Positions 41,705-50,469 are shown, counted from the first letter of the stretch. The stretch: 64,000 nt of DNA from DASQMT01 sp963827335 (GCA_963827335.1 CAWHAP010000010.1:248001-312000); one strand, 5' to 3'. The notes: generated from the letters alone by a model not told the origin. Numbers and translations are program-made.

Positions 41705-42645
41705 GCGAGCTGGAGTCCGCGCTCGCCGAGGCGGGCGGCGCCGCCGCGCCGGCGGCCACCACGGCGCACCTGCGCGGCCTGCTGATCGCCGCGCTGCGCC
41801 ACGGGCGGTCGGAGCTGACGCAGAAGCGCTCGGGCTACGGCGCGCCCGTCGAGATCGCCGTCGCCGCCGCCGGCGGCCGGCTGCTGGCCGCGACGCCGGC
41901 TGCGGCCGCGCTCCGCGCCGACCCGCAGCAGGCGGCCGACCGGGAGTGGCTGCTCGTCGCCGCCGCGCTCGGCGCGCTGGTCGACCTCGCCGAGCCGGGC
42001 CCGCCCGCCGACGCGGCCGCGATCGGCGTCCTGGCGGGCGACCTCGACGGCTTCCTGGTCGTCGCGCTGCCGGCCCCGGCGCTCGACGCGGCGACGCTCG
42101 ACGAGCTCGTCCCGCTCGCCTTCGACGAGCACGCCGCCGGGATCGACCGGCTGCGCGCCGCGGCGCGGTCCGTCCCCGGCGCGGTGCTCGCCGACGCCGC
42201 GCTGCGCGAGCCGATCGGCGCCGGCCATCCGCTGCGCATCGCCGAGGCCGTCGCGCGGCTCGGCGGCCGCCCGGCCGACCCGCGGTCGGTCGAGGACCAC
42301 GAGGAGCTCGTCTACCCGCTGCTCGACCCCGAGGGGGAGCGGCGCGTCGCCCCGCACGAGGATCCCGACCCGGCCCGGCGCGTGGCGCGCCGCATCCTCC
42401 AGCGGCTCAACGGCATGGGCAAGTGGGGCGGCTACCACACGGACTTCGCGCACCTCGCGCGCGGCTTCGCGGGCAACGACCGGCAGCTCGCCCAGGCGGT
42501 CGGCGAGGCGCTGCTCGCCGACGGCCTGCTCGCCGAGAAGCCCTCCGTGGGCCAGCGTCACGTCTTCCTCAACCCCCGCCGCGCGGCCGACATCCACCGC
42601 CTGATCGAGACGGGCGAGCGCCCAGCGGGGTTGAAGCTCCCGTGA
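41701..42645 (+). CDS. Uncharacterised protein coupled to the macro-domain gene
   Basis: A 314-residue soluble protein I do not recognise. It is alanine-rich and has no signal peptide or membrane helix. The most distinctive part is the C-terminal third: RRILQRLNGMGKWGGYHTDF, then GFAGNDRQLAQAVGEALLAD and VGQRHVFLNPRRAADIHRLI, which looks like a winged-helix-type fold ending. The ATGA overlap with the macro gene implies a joint role, perhaps in ADP-ribose signalling, but nothing more can be said. Confidence 0.7.
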   Translation: MSELESALAEAGGAAAPAATTAHLRGLLIAALRHGRSELTQKRSGYGAPVEIAVAAAGGRLLAATPAAAALRADPQQAADREWLLVAAALGALVDLAEPGPPADAAAIGVLAGDLDGFLVVALPAPALDAATLDELVPLAFDEHAAGIDRLRAAARSVPGAVLADAALREPIGAGHPLRIAEAVARLGGRPADPRSVEDHEELVYPLLDPEGERRVAPHEDPDPARRVARRILQRLNGMGKWGGYHTDFAHLARGFAGNDRQLAQAVGEALLADGLLAEKPSVGQRHVFLNPRRAADIHRLIETGERPAGLKLP

Positions 42646-42652
42646 GTGTGGA

Positions 42653-44287
42653 ATGGTGCCGGGCATGAAGCTACCCAGCCCGGACCACGTGAAGGGGAAG
42701 CTCCGGACCGTGGCGACGCTGGCCGAGGTCGGGATCATCCGCCCCCAGCGGCCCGACCGGCTGCTCAACGCGGCGGTCGCGCTGCTGCGGTGGGGCGCGA
42801 CGCCGGCCGCGGGCTACAAGGCCGCGGCGTCGCGCTTCCCCGACGACCTCGCGCTCATCGACGAGTCCGGGACGCTCACCTTCAAGGAGGTCCACGAGCG
42901 CTCGAATGCGCTCGCGCACGCGCTGGCGGGCGAGGGCGTCGGCCCCGGCTCGCGCGTCGGGATCATGTGCCGCAACCACCGCGGCTGGGTCGAGTCCTAC
43001 GTCGCGGTCAACAAGCTCGGCGCCCACGCGCTGTTCATGAACACGGCCTTCTCGGGACCGCAGCTCGCGGACGTCGCGCGGCGCGAGGAGCCCGCCGCGA
43101 TCATCTTCGACGAGGAGTTCGCCGGCGTGCTGGAGGAGGCCACGCGCGACCGCAAGCGCTTCATCGCGTGGCACGAGCCCGGCACGGACCGCGGCGGCGA
43201 CCGCACGCTCGACGAGCTCGTCGCGCGCGGCGACACGACGGACCTCGCACCGCCGCCCGAGCAGGGCAAGGCGCTCATCCTCACCTCGGGGACGACGGGC
43301 ACGCCGAAGGGGGCGAGCCGCAAGCAGCCCCAGTCGCTCGACCCCGTCGCGGCGCTGCTCGAGCAGATCCCCCTGAAGTCGCGCGAGCGCACGATGATCG
43401 CCGCGCCGATGTTCCACTCCTGGGGCTTCGCGCACTTCACGCTCGCGATGGGCCTGTGCACGACCATCGTGCTCAACCGCAGGTTCGATCCCGAGGCGAC
43501 GCTCTCGCTCACCGCGCAGCACGGCGCGACCGCGCTGATCGTCGTCCCGGTGATGCTGCAGCGGATCCTCGAGCTCGACGACGAGGTCCTGCAGCGCTAC
43601 GACCTGGGTGCGCTGAAGGCCGTGCCGGTCTCCGGCTCGGCGCTGCCGGGACCCGTCTCGGACCGCTGGATGGACCTGTTCGGCGACAACCTCTACAACC
43701 TCTACGGGTCGACCGAGGTCGCGTGGGCGACGATCGCCACGCCGGCCGACCTGCGCGCCGCGCCCGGCACCGCCGGCCGCCCGCCGCGCGGCACCACGGT
43801 GCGCCTCTACGGCGAGGACGACCGCGAGGTCGGGCCGGGGGAGACCGGCCGCATCTTCGTCCGCAACGACCTCGCCTTCGAGGGCTACACGGGCGGCGGC
43901 AGCAAGGCCGTGATCGACGGCATGCTCTCCTCGGGCGACGTCGGGCACTTCGACGAGGACGGGCGCCTGTTCATCGACGGCCGCGACGACGACATGATCG
44001 TCTCGGGCGGCGAGAACGTCTTCCCCGGCGAGGTCGAGGACCTGCTGGCGGGCCACGCGGCCGTCGCCGAGGCGGCGGTGTTCGGGATCGACGACGAGCA
44101 GTTCGGGCAGCGGCTCAAGGCGGTCGTCGTCACGCGCGAGGGGCGCGACCTGAGCGCCGACGAGGTCAAGCGCTTCGTCAAGGACAACCTGGCCGGCTAC
44201 AAGGTCCCGCGCGACGTCGAGTTCGTCGCCGAGCTGCCGCGCACGTCGACCGGGAAGGTCCTCAAGCGGGAGCTCAGGCAGTCCTGA
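42653..44287 (+). CDS. Long-chain acyl-CoA ligase (AMP-dependent synthetase)
   Basis: The 544-residue ANL-family enzyme activates fatty acids to acyl-AMP and then acyl-CoA. Core motifs: ILTSGTTGTPKGASRKQP (about residues 205-222), YNLYGSTEVAWATIA (about 350-364), SGDVGHFDEDGRLFIDGRDD (about 427-446), VSGGENVFPGEVE and RTSTGKVLKREL (C-terminal catalytic Lys). ATG 42653 or ATG 42665 could be used. It precedes yceD-rpmF-plsX-acpP, suiting lipid metabolism. Confidence 0.9.
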   Translation: MVPGMKLPSPDHVKGKLRTVATLAEVGIIRPQRPDRLLNAAVALLRWGATPAAGYKAAASRFPDDLALIDESGTLTFKEVHERSNALAHALAGEGVGPGSRVGIMCRNHRGWVESYVAVNKLGAHALFMNTAFSGPQLADVARREEPAAIIFDEEFAGVLEEATRDRKRFIAWHEPGTDRGGDRTLDELVARGDTTDLAPPPEQGKALILTSGTTGTPKGASRKQPQSLDPVAALLEQIPLKSRERTMIAAPMFHSWGFAHFTLAMGLCTTIVLNRRFDPEATLSLTAQHGATALIVVPVMLQRILELDDEVLQRYDLGALKAVPVSGSALPGPVSDRWMDLFGDNLYNLYGSTEVAWATIATPADLRAAPGTAGRPPRGTTVRLYGEDDREVGPGETGRIFVRNDLAFEGYTGGGSKAVIDGMLSSGDVGHFDEDGRLFIDGRDDDMIVSGGENVFPGEVEDLLAGHAAVAEAAVFGIDDEQFGQRLKAVVVTREGRDLSADEVKRFVKDNLAGYKVPRDVEFVAELPRTSTGKVLKRELRQS

Positions 44288-44295
44288 CGCCGTCG

Positions 44296-44301
44296 TATGC
44301 T
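44296..44301 (+). promoter_or_regulatory. -10 box (TATGCT) of the yceD-rpmF group
   Basis: TATGCT ends 7 nt before ATG 44309, which suggests a leaderless message and argues for the ATG at 44309 rather than the ATG at 44297 inside the box. Confidence 0.45.
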
Positions 44302-44308
44302 GGAGGCC

Positions 44309-44830
44309 ATGCCGCAGCGTACGGACGTCTTCGATCTCGCGCGCCTGGGGCTGACCTCGGGCGAGGGCCGCCGGCTCGACCTGCACGTCGAGGTGGAGCC
44401 CTTCTCCTTCGGCGGGCAGACGTACCGCGCCGCGCCGTCGCTCGTGCCCGTCCGGCTCGACGTGTCGCGCACGACGGGCAACGGCTGGGCGCTGCGGCTC
44501 CGCTTCGCCGCGGAGGTCGAGGGGCCCTGCATGCGCTGCCTCGAGGCGGCCGCGCCGCGCTTCGAGGTCGAAGCGCGCGAGGTCGAGCAGCCCGGCGCCG
44601 TCGACGAGGAGCTCTCCTCACCGTACGTCGACGCCGACGGCGAGCTGGACATGGTCGCCTGGGCGCGCGACGCGCTCGCGCTCTCGCTTCCCGCGCAGAT
44701 CACCTGCACGCCGGACTGCCTGGGGCTCTGCGCGCAGTGCGGGGCGAATCTCAACGACGATCCCGAGCACGCGCACGAGGCCGCGCCCGACCCGCGCTGG
44801 GCGAAGCTGTCCGAGCTGCGGTTCGAGTAG
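44309..44830 (+). CDS. yceD: YceD/DUF177 family protein
   Basis: The 173-residue protein belongs to the DUF177 family, usually encoded beside rpmF and thought to act in 23S rRNA or ribosome processing. It has GPCMRCLEAA (first CxxC, about residues 74-83) and the family C-terminus TCTPDCLGLCAQCGANLNDD with further cysteines. ATG 44309 is supported by the -10 box 7 nt upstream. rpmF follows after 67 nt. Confidence 0.9.
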   Translation: MPQRTDVFDLARLGLTSGEGRRLDLHVEVEPFSFGGQTYRAAPSLVPVRLDVSRTTGNGWALRLRFAAEVEGPCMRCLEAAAPRFEVEAREVEQPGAVDEELSSPYVDADGELDMVAWARDALALSLPAQITCTPDCLGLCAQCGANLNDDPEHAHEAAPDPRWAKLSELRFE

Positions 44831-44842
44831 GCGTCTGCCGCC

Positions 44843-44868
44843 GCTCGCGTCGCCACGAAGCGGCGAGC
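44843..44868 (+). terminator. Weak hairpin between yceD and rpmF
   Basis: GCTCGC (44843-44848) pairs with GCGAGC (44863-44868). It is followed by a TACCCT -10-like box (44880-44885) 12 nt before the rpmF ATG, so rpmF may have its own promoter. Confidence 0.3.
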
Positions 44869-44897
44869 CCCGACTTCGCTACCCTTCCTGACCGCCC

Positions 44898-45098
44898 ATG
44901 GCCGTCCCCAAGCAGAAGCAGTCGCACTCGCGCACGAACAAGCGCCGCTCGACGCACAAGATCTCCGCCCCCGCGGTCAACGCGTGCCCGCAGTGCCGTC
45001 AGCCCCGCCGCCCGCACCGGGTCTGCGGGAACTGCGGCTTCTACGGCGGCCGCGAGGTCGTGCACGTGCACGACCACGATCACGACCACGACCACTAG
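44898..45098 (+). CDS. rpmF: 50S ribosomal protein L32 with C-terminal His-Asp repeat
   Basis: The 66-residue protein begins MAVPKQKQSHSRTNKRRS. CPQCRQPRRPHRVCGNCGFY holds two CxxC pairs, so it is the zinc-binding C+ form. It ends with REVVHVHDHDHDHDH, a run of alternating His and Asp not found in ordinary L32, where the protein stops soon after the GFY segment. The tail could bind zinc or nickel; this is inference. rpmF sits just before plsX, as usual. Confidence 0.94.
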   Translation: MAVPKQKQSHSRTNKRRSTHKISAPAVNACPQCRQPRRPHRVCGNCGFYGGREVVHVHDHDHDHDH

Positions 45099-45110
45099 GT
45101 CGGGGCGGCC

Positions 45111-46211
45111 GTGGCCGCTGAGCAGCTGACGATCGCGCTCGATGCGAACGGGGCCGACGCAGGCCCCGCCGAGGTCGCGCGCGGCGCCGCGCTCGCCGCC
45201 GCCTCGGGCGACATCCGCGTGCTCGTCTTCGGGCCGGCCGCCGAACTGGGCGGCCCTGGTCCTGGACCGCCGGGCCGGAGGGCCGGCGGAGGCGCCTTCT
45301 CCGCGCCGGGGGTGGAGGTCGTCGACGCCCCGGTCTCGATCGCCAAGGCCGCCGACCCGGCGCGCGCCGTGCGCGCGACCCCGGAGGCCTCGATCGTCCA
45401 GGCCGTCCGCGCCGTCGCCGGCGGGGATGCGGACGCGCTCGTCTCCGGCGGCTCGACCGGCGCCGCCCTCGCGGCCGGGCTGTTTCACATGAAACGCGCC
45501 CGCGGCGTGCACCGCCCGGCGCTCGCCGTGCTCGTGCCGGTCCCCGGCCGCCCCTTCCTCCTGCTCGACTGCGGCGCGAACGTCGAGGTCCGGCCCGAGC
45601 ACCTCGTCCAGTTCGCCCACATGGGCGCGGCCTTCATGGAGGCGGTGCTGGGCGTCGCGCAGCCGCGCGTCGCCCTGCTCTCCAACGGCACGGAGCCGAC
45701 GAAGGGGACCGAGGACGTCCAGGCGGCCCATGCCGCGCTGAGCAGCGCGGACGGGCTGCGCTTCGCCGGCAACGTCGAGGGCTTCGCGGTCGGCACGGGC
45801 GAGGCCGACGTGATCGTCACCGACGGCTTCACCGGCAACGTCTTCCTCAAGGTCATGGAGGGGACGGCGGACACGCTGCTGCGCGCCGTCCGCGAGGCCG
45901 CCACGTCGAGCCCGCGCGCGAAGGCGGGCGGGCTGCTGCTCAGGCCGGCGCTCGGCGGCCTGCGCGACGCGATCGATCCCGAGGCGCAGGGCGGCGCGTT
46001 CCTGCTCGGCCTGCGCCGGCTCGGCGTCGTGCCGCACGGCTCGTTCGGCGCGCACGGGATCGCGCGCGCCATCGACCTCGCCGCGCGCGGGGCGCGGACC
46101 GGTCTCGTGGAGCGCACGCACGAGCGCCTGACCGCCGCGGGCGCCCTGCGCGAGCGGCGCGCGGGCGTGGCGGGACCGTCCGAGCCCGCCGCTACGGTGC
46201 TCGACCCATGA
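45111..46211 (+). CDS. plsX: Phosphate acyltransferase PlsX
   Basis: Converts acyl-ACP to acyl-phosphate for phospholipid synthesis. The 366 residues include IALDANGADAGPAEVARGA (variant of the usual DAMGGD start), GDADALVSGGSTGAALAAG, DCGANVEVRPEHLVQFAHMG, LSNGTEPTKGTE and VIVTDGFTGNVFLKVMEGTA. A Gly/Pro-rich insert sits at about residues 47-60. GTG 45111; overlaps acpP by 4 nt. Confidence 0.93.
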   Translation: MAAEQLTIALDANGADAGPAEVARGAALAAASGDIRVLVFGPAAELGGPGPGPPGRRAGGGAFSAPGVEVVDAPVSIAKAADPARAVRATPEASIVQAVRAVAGGDADALVSGGSTGAALAAGLFHMKRARGVHRPALAVLVPVPGRPFLLLDCGANVEVRPEHLVQFAHMGAAFMEAVLGVAQPRVALLSNGTEPTKGTEDVQAAHAALSSADGLRFAGNVEGFAVGTGEADVIVTDGFTGNVFLKVMEGTADTLLRAVREAATSSPRAKAGGLLLRPALGGLRDAIDPEAQGGAFLLGLRRLGVVPHGSFGAHGIARAIDLAARGARTGLVERTHERLTAAGALRERRAGVAGPSEPAATVLDP

Positions 46212-46516
46212 CCCGCGACGAGGTCCTCTCCTACATCCGCGCGCACCTGGCCGACGAGCTCGAGCTCGATCCCGCGCGCGTGGAGGAGGGCACGCGGTTC
46301 AAGGAGGACCTCGAGGCGGACTCGCTCGACCTCTACAGCCTCGTGCAGGAGCTCGAGGACACCTACGGGGTCAAGATGTCCGACGAGGAGGCCGCGCGGA
46401 TCAAGTCGGTCGGGCAGGCGGTCGATTTCGTGCTCGCACAGACGTCGACGGGGTCGACCGGCGGTGACGAGGCCTCCACCCGGGGCACGATGCCGGAAGC
46501 CGAGCCGAGGCCCTGA
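46208..46516 (+). CDS. acpP: Acyl carrier protein with low-complexity C-terminal tail
   Basis: The fold spans residues about 1-78, with FKEDLEADSLDLYSLVQELE carrying the Ser that receives phosphopantetheine. A further 24 residues rich in Ser/Thr/Gly/Glu follow, beyond the normal ACP end. ATG 46208 overlaps plsX. The stop is TGA followed by C, and the rnc reading frame continues in the same frame immediately after it. Confidence 0.92.
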   Translation: MTRDEVLSYIRAHLADELELDPARVEEGTRFKEDLEADSLDLYSLVQELEDTYGVKMSDEEAARIKSVGQAVDFVLAQTSTGSTGGDEASTRGTMPEAEPRP

Positions 46517-46519
46517 CCT

Positions 46520-47200
46520 CTGCGCGCGCTGCACGACCTGCTGGAGGGGCTGCCGGACGATCTCGCCCGGCAGGCGGTCACGCATGCCTCCTGGACGGAG
46601 CGCCGCTCGGACAGCTACGAGCGGCTCGCGCTGCTCGGCGACTCCGTGCTCGGGCTGTCGGTCACGACGCACCTGTTCCCGCTCCTGGACGCCGAGCACT
46701 ACGGCGCCGGCCGGCTGACGAAGATCCGCGCGCAGGCGGTCTCGGGCCGCTCCTGCCGGGCGGTGGCCGACCGGCTCGGGCTGCCCGAGCGGCTGCGGGC
46801 CGCGGCGCCGCCCGACGTGACGCCGGCGGCGGTCGAGGCGCTGCTGGCAGCGGAGCGCGTGCTCGCGTCCGTGATCGAGGCGGTGATCGGCGCGTGCTAC
46901 CTCGCCTACGGCTTCGAGCCGACGGCCGAGGCGGTGCGGGACGCGTTCGGGCCGGAGATCGAGTCGGCGCTGGAGCGGCCGGCCGACTTCAAGTCCGCGC
47001 TGCAGGAGCGGCTGGCTCGGCGCGGGGCGGTCGTGACCTACGAGGTGACGGCCGAGAGCGGTCCGCCGCACGAGCGGACGTTCGAGGTCGCGGCGGTCGT
47101 GGGCGGCGCGCCGATCGCGCGCGGCTCCGGGCGCTCGAAGAAGGACGCCGAGCAGGCCGCGGCAGCCGCCGCGCTGCAGCACCAGGACACGGTGGCGTGA
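46520..47200 (+). CDS. rnc: Ribonuclease III with altered active site and no standard start codon
   Basis: RNase III cleaves double-stranded RNA (rRNA and mRNA maturation). From CTG 46520 the 226-residue product has AVTHASWTERRSDSYERLAL, GDSVLGL, RLTKIRAQAVSGRSCRAV, VLASVIEAVIGACYLAYGF, and a dsRNA-binding domain (DFKSALQERLARRG to GSGRSKKDAEQAAAAAAL). No ATG, GTG or TTG lies between the acpP stop and this conserved start; the first, GTG 46646, would remove the catalytic Asp. At the four metal-ligand positions E41, D45, D114 and E117 (E. coli numbering) this protein has Ala37, Asp41, Ser117 and Glu120. CTG initiation or readthrough from acpP is therefore proposed. Confidence 0.85.
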   Translation: MRALHDLLEGLPDDLARQAVTHASWTERRSDSYERLALLGDSVLGLSVTTHLFPLLDAEHYGAGRLTKIRAQAVSGRSCRAVADRLGLPERLRAAAPPDVTPAAVEALLAAERVLASVIEAVIGACYLAYGFEPTAEAVRDAFGPEIESALERPADFKSALQERLARRGAVVTYEVTAESGPPHERTFEVAAVVGGAPIARGSGRSKKDAEQAAAAAALQHQDTVA

Positions 47201-47201
47201 C

Positions 47202-50200
47202 GTGCACCTGAGGTCGATCTCGCTCAAGGGCTTCAAGTCGTTCCCGGACCGCACGAAGCTCGATTTCGCGCCGGGCGTCTCGGTGATCGTCGGGCCGAAC
47301 GGCTCGGGCAAGTCCAACGTGACCGACGCCGTGCTGTGGGCGATGGGCGAGCAGTCGCCGGTCGCGGTCCGCGGCCAGTCGATGCAGGACGTCATCTTCG
47401 CGGGCGCCCACGGTGTGCAGGCCCGGTCCGAGGCCGAGGTCGAGGTCGTGCTCGACAACGCCGACTCGGCGGTCGACCTGCCGCTCTCGGAGATCTCGAT
47501 CGTCCGCCGGCTCAACCGGGCCGGCGAGGGCGAGTACCGGGTCAACGGCGCCAGGTGCCGGCTGACCGACGTGCTCGAGCTGTTGAGCGACACCGGGCTC
47601 GGCAAGGAGATGCACTCGATCGTCTCGCAGGGCCGCGTGGCGGAGATCGTCACTTCCAAGCCGCGCGACCGGCGGATGCTGATCGAGGAGGCCGCCGGCC
47701 TCGGCAAGCACCGCAAGCGCCGGCGGCGTGCGCAGCTCAAGCTCGATCGCACGCAGGACAACCTGGACCGCGCGCTCGACGTGGAGCGCGAGGCGCGCAC
47801 CCGCCTGAAGCCGCTGAAGCGGCAGGCCGAGGCGGCCGAGCTGCACGAGCGCCTCGAGCGGCAGGGCGACGAGGCCCGCTGGACGCTGGCGCGCGACGGC
47901 GCGCGGTCAGCCGCCGCCGCGCTCGCCGAGGCCGAGGCGCAGGTCGCCGCCGCACGCCGGGCGGCCGAGGCGACCGAGGCCGAGCTGCGCAAGGTCGCCG
48001 AGCGGCGCGAGCAGGCCGAGCAGGCGCTCGCCGCGCGCGGCGACGAGCGCGAGGCGCTCGGCAACCGCTTCCACGCCGCCCGCTCGGCGCACGAGCGGAT
48101 CGGGATGCGGCTCGAGTCGGCGCGCCAGGCGGTTACCACGCTGCGCGAACGCACCGCCCGGCGCCGGTCCGTGCTGGAGGCGCTGACCGCCGAGGCCGCG
48201 GGCGACACGGGCGACGACGGCGCGGGCGAGCGCGTCGCGGGCCTCGAGGCGGAGCTCGAGCAGCTCTCCCAGGACCGTGCGGAGCGGCTCGCCCAGGAGG
48301 TCGCCGAGCTGGAGGCGCGGCGAGCCGGCGCCGCCGAGGAGGCGCAGCGGCTCGGCGCGGAGGCCGCACGCACCGCGACGCTGCGCAAGGAGGCCGACGC
48401 CGCCGCCGAGGCCGCGCGCGCCGCGCGCCGCGAGCTCGAGCGCACGGCCGAGGCCGCCCGCCGCGAGGCCGCCCGGACCGGCGCCGAGCTGGCGCAGGTC
48501 AACCAGTTCCTGCGCGCGCAGGCCGGCGCGCCCGGCGGCGCCCCGGCGCTCGCCGACGCCCTCACCGCCGCCCCCGGCTACGAGCTCGCGCTCGCCGCCG
48601 CGCTCGGCCCGCGCCTGCGCGCCGCGGTCGCCGCGGACCTGGCGGAGGCCGCAGCGCTGCTCGACCGCGCGGGCCGCGACGGCGGCGCCGCGCTGGTCGC
48701 GCCCGGTCCTGCCGGCGACGTGCCCGGCGCTGCCGCGCCCGTGAACGGCGCTGAGCCGCTCATCGCCCACGTCAGCGCCGCGGGCGACGGCCGCGCCGCG
48801 CGGCTCGCCTCCGCGCTGCTCGCGGGCGTCTGGGTCGTGGACGACGTCGACGCCCTCGACGAGCGCTTCGGCGGCGTCGCCGTGACCCGCGACGGCCGCG
48901 TCTGGTCGCCGGCGAGCCGCGAGCTGCGCCAGGTGCCGGCCGGCGGCGAGGACCGCGTGCTCGCCGAGCGCAACCGCCGCGACGGCCTCGTGGCCCAGGT
49001 CGACGCCGCCGCGCGCGCCGAGCACGCCGCGCTGGCCGAGGTCGAGGCCGCCACCGGCCGCGTCCAGGCCGCCGACGCGGCGCGCGACGAGGCGGACCGC
49101 ACGGCACGGGCCGCTGCCCGCGCCCGCGACGAGGCGGCCGAGGCCGAGCGCCACGCCGGCCACCTGATCGCCCAGCGCCGCAAGGCGCCGGACGAGGGGC
49201 CGGTGGCGACCCGCCGCGCCCAGCTCGGCGCCGCGCTCGCCGCCGAGCGCCGCCTTGCCGAGCGGGCCGAGCGCGAGCGCGAGGAGCGCACGCGCCGGAC
49301 CGCCCACGAGCGCGCCCGGCTCGCCCACGACGAGGCGCTGCTGCCCGCCGCCGAGCGGCTCGCGGCGGCGCTCGTCGACGCGCAGGGCGCGGTCCGCACG
49401 CGCGTCGAGGTGCTCGACGCCGAGCTCGTGGCCGACCGCCACGCGGGCGAGCGCCTGGCCGGCGAGCTGCGCGCCTGCGCGCAGCAGGAGGTGCAGGTCC
49501 AGGCGCGGCTCAAGGCCCGCGGCGAGGAGGTCACGCGCGGCGAGGTGCGCGCCCAGCAGGCGCGCGACGCGCACGGCGACGCCCGCGACGAGCTCGAGCG
49601 GCTCGCCGCGAAGCTCGGCCTCGAGCCCGAGCCGGCCGCCGAGGCGCTGCCCGAGCAGGAGCGCGCCGACCTCGCGGCCCGGATCGAGCGGCTCCAGCGC
49701 CGGCGCGAGCAGCTCGGTCCCGTGAACCCGCTCGCCCAGCAGGAGTACGCCGAGGCGGTCGAGCACGTCGAGGAGCTCGAGCACCAGCGCGAGGACCTCG
49801 AAGCGGCGATGCGCGAGCTCAAGGGCCTGATCCGCGACACCGACCAGCGCATCCGCGACGCGTTCGAGGAGACCTTCACCGCCGCCGCCAAGAACTTCGA
49901 GGAGGTCGCCGAGCAGCTGTTCCCGGGCGGCCGCGGTCGGCTGCGGCTCGTCCGCGAGGACACGGGCCCGCGCCCCGTGCTCGGCGGCGCCGGGGCCGAC
50001 GAGGAGGCGCCCGCCGACGAGGAGCGGATCGACGAGGCCCTCGAGGCGGCGGCCGAGGCCGAGGAGGGCGGTCCGGAGGACGATGTCGGCGTCGAGATCG
50101 AGATCACCCCCGCGGGCAAGGCCACGAAGCGCCTGACGCTGCTCTCCGGCGGCGAGAAGTCGATGACCGCGCTCGCCTTCCTGTTCGCGGTCTTCCTCGC

Positions 50201-50441
50201 CCGGCCGTGCCCCTTCTACATCCTCGACGAGGTCGAGGCCGCGCTCGACGACCTCAACATCGACCGCTTCCTCACGCTGCTGCGGCGCTTCTCCGATCGC
50301 GCGCAGTTCATCGTCGTGACGCACCAGAAGCGCACGATGGAGGCGGCCGACTGCCTGTACGGCGTGTCGATGGCCGGCAACGGCGTGTCCAAGGTCGTCA
50401 GCCGCCGCCTGCCGCCGCGCGCGGTCGACGCGGCGGCCTGA
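47202..50441 (+). CDS. smc: Chromosome segregation ATPase SMC
   Basis: The 1079-residue protein compacts and segregates chromosomes. The N-terminal head has GPNGSGKSN (Walker A, about residues 30-38); long coiled coils flank a hinge (about 440-600, with ADALTAAPGYELALAAAL); the C-terminal head has LTLLSGGEKSMTALAFLFAV (signature, about 976-995) and PFYILDEVEAALDD (Walker B). It is a little shorter than typical bacterial SMC (about 1190), mostly because of shorter coils. GTG 47202, directly after rnc. No scpA/scpB in the window. Confidence 0.96.
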   Translation: MHLRSISLKGFKSFPDRTKLDFAPGVSVIVGPNGSGKSNVTDAVLWAMGEQSPVAVRGQSMQDVIFAGAHGVQARSEAEVEVVLDNADSAVDLPLSEISIVRRLNRAGEGEYRVNGARCRLTDVLELLSDTGLGKEMHSIVSQGRVAEIVTSKPRDRRMLIEEAAGLGKHRKRRRRAQLKLDRTQDNLDRALDVEREARTRLKPLKRQAEAAELHERLERQGDEARWTLARDGARSAAAALAEAEAQVAAARRAAEATEAELRKVAERREQAEQALAARGDEREALGNRFHAARSAHERIGMRLESARQAVTTLRERTARRRSVLEALTAEAAGDTGDDGAGERVAGLEAELEQLSQDRAERLAQEVAELEARRAGAAEEAQRLGAEAARTATLRKEADAAAEAARAARRELERTAEAARREAARTGAELAQVNQFLRAQAGAPGGAPALADALTAAPGYELALAAALGPRLRAAVAADLAEAAALLDRAGRDGGAALVAPGPAGDVPGAAAPVNGAEPLIAHVSAAGDGRAARLASALLAGVWVVDDVDALDERFGGVAVTRDGRVWSPASRELRQVPAGGEDRVLAERNRRDGLVAQVDAAARAEHAALAEVEAATGRVQAADAARDEADRTARAAARARDEAAEAERHAGHLIAQRRKAPDEGPVATRRAQLGAALAAERRLAERAEREREERTRRTAHERARLAHDEALLPAAERLAAALVDAQGAVRTRVEVLDAELVADRHAGERLAGELRACAQQEVQVQARLKARGEEVTRGEVRAQQARDAHGDARDELERLAAKLGLEPEPAAEALPEQERADLAARIERLQRRREQLGPVNPLAQQEYAEAVEHVEELEHQREDLEAAMRELKGLIRDTDQRIRDAFEETFTAAAKNFEEVAEQLFPGGRGRLRLVREDTGPRPVLGGAGADEEAPADEERIDEALEAAAEAEEGGPEDDVGVEIEITPAGKATKRLTLLSGGEKSMTALAFLFAVFLARPCPFYILDEVEAALDDLNIDRFLTLLRRFSDRAQFIVVTHQKRTMEAADCLYGVSMAGNGVSKVVSRRLPPRAVDAAA

Positions 50442-50469
50442 CCGGCGCCCGCCGGCCGGGCCGCGCGGG

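Noticed and set aside
46514..46516. TGA of acpP as a selenocysteine codon
   Set aside because: No SECIS-like hairpin is visible and neither ACP nor RNase III is a selenoprotein family; CTG initiation or simple readthrough is more likely.
46646..47200. rnc starting at GTG 46646
   Set aside because: This would delete THASW and the catalytic Asp of LLGDSVL, both clearly encoded upstream in the same frame.
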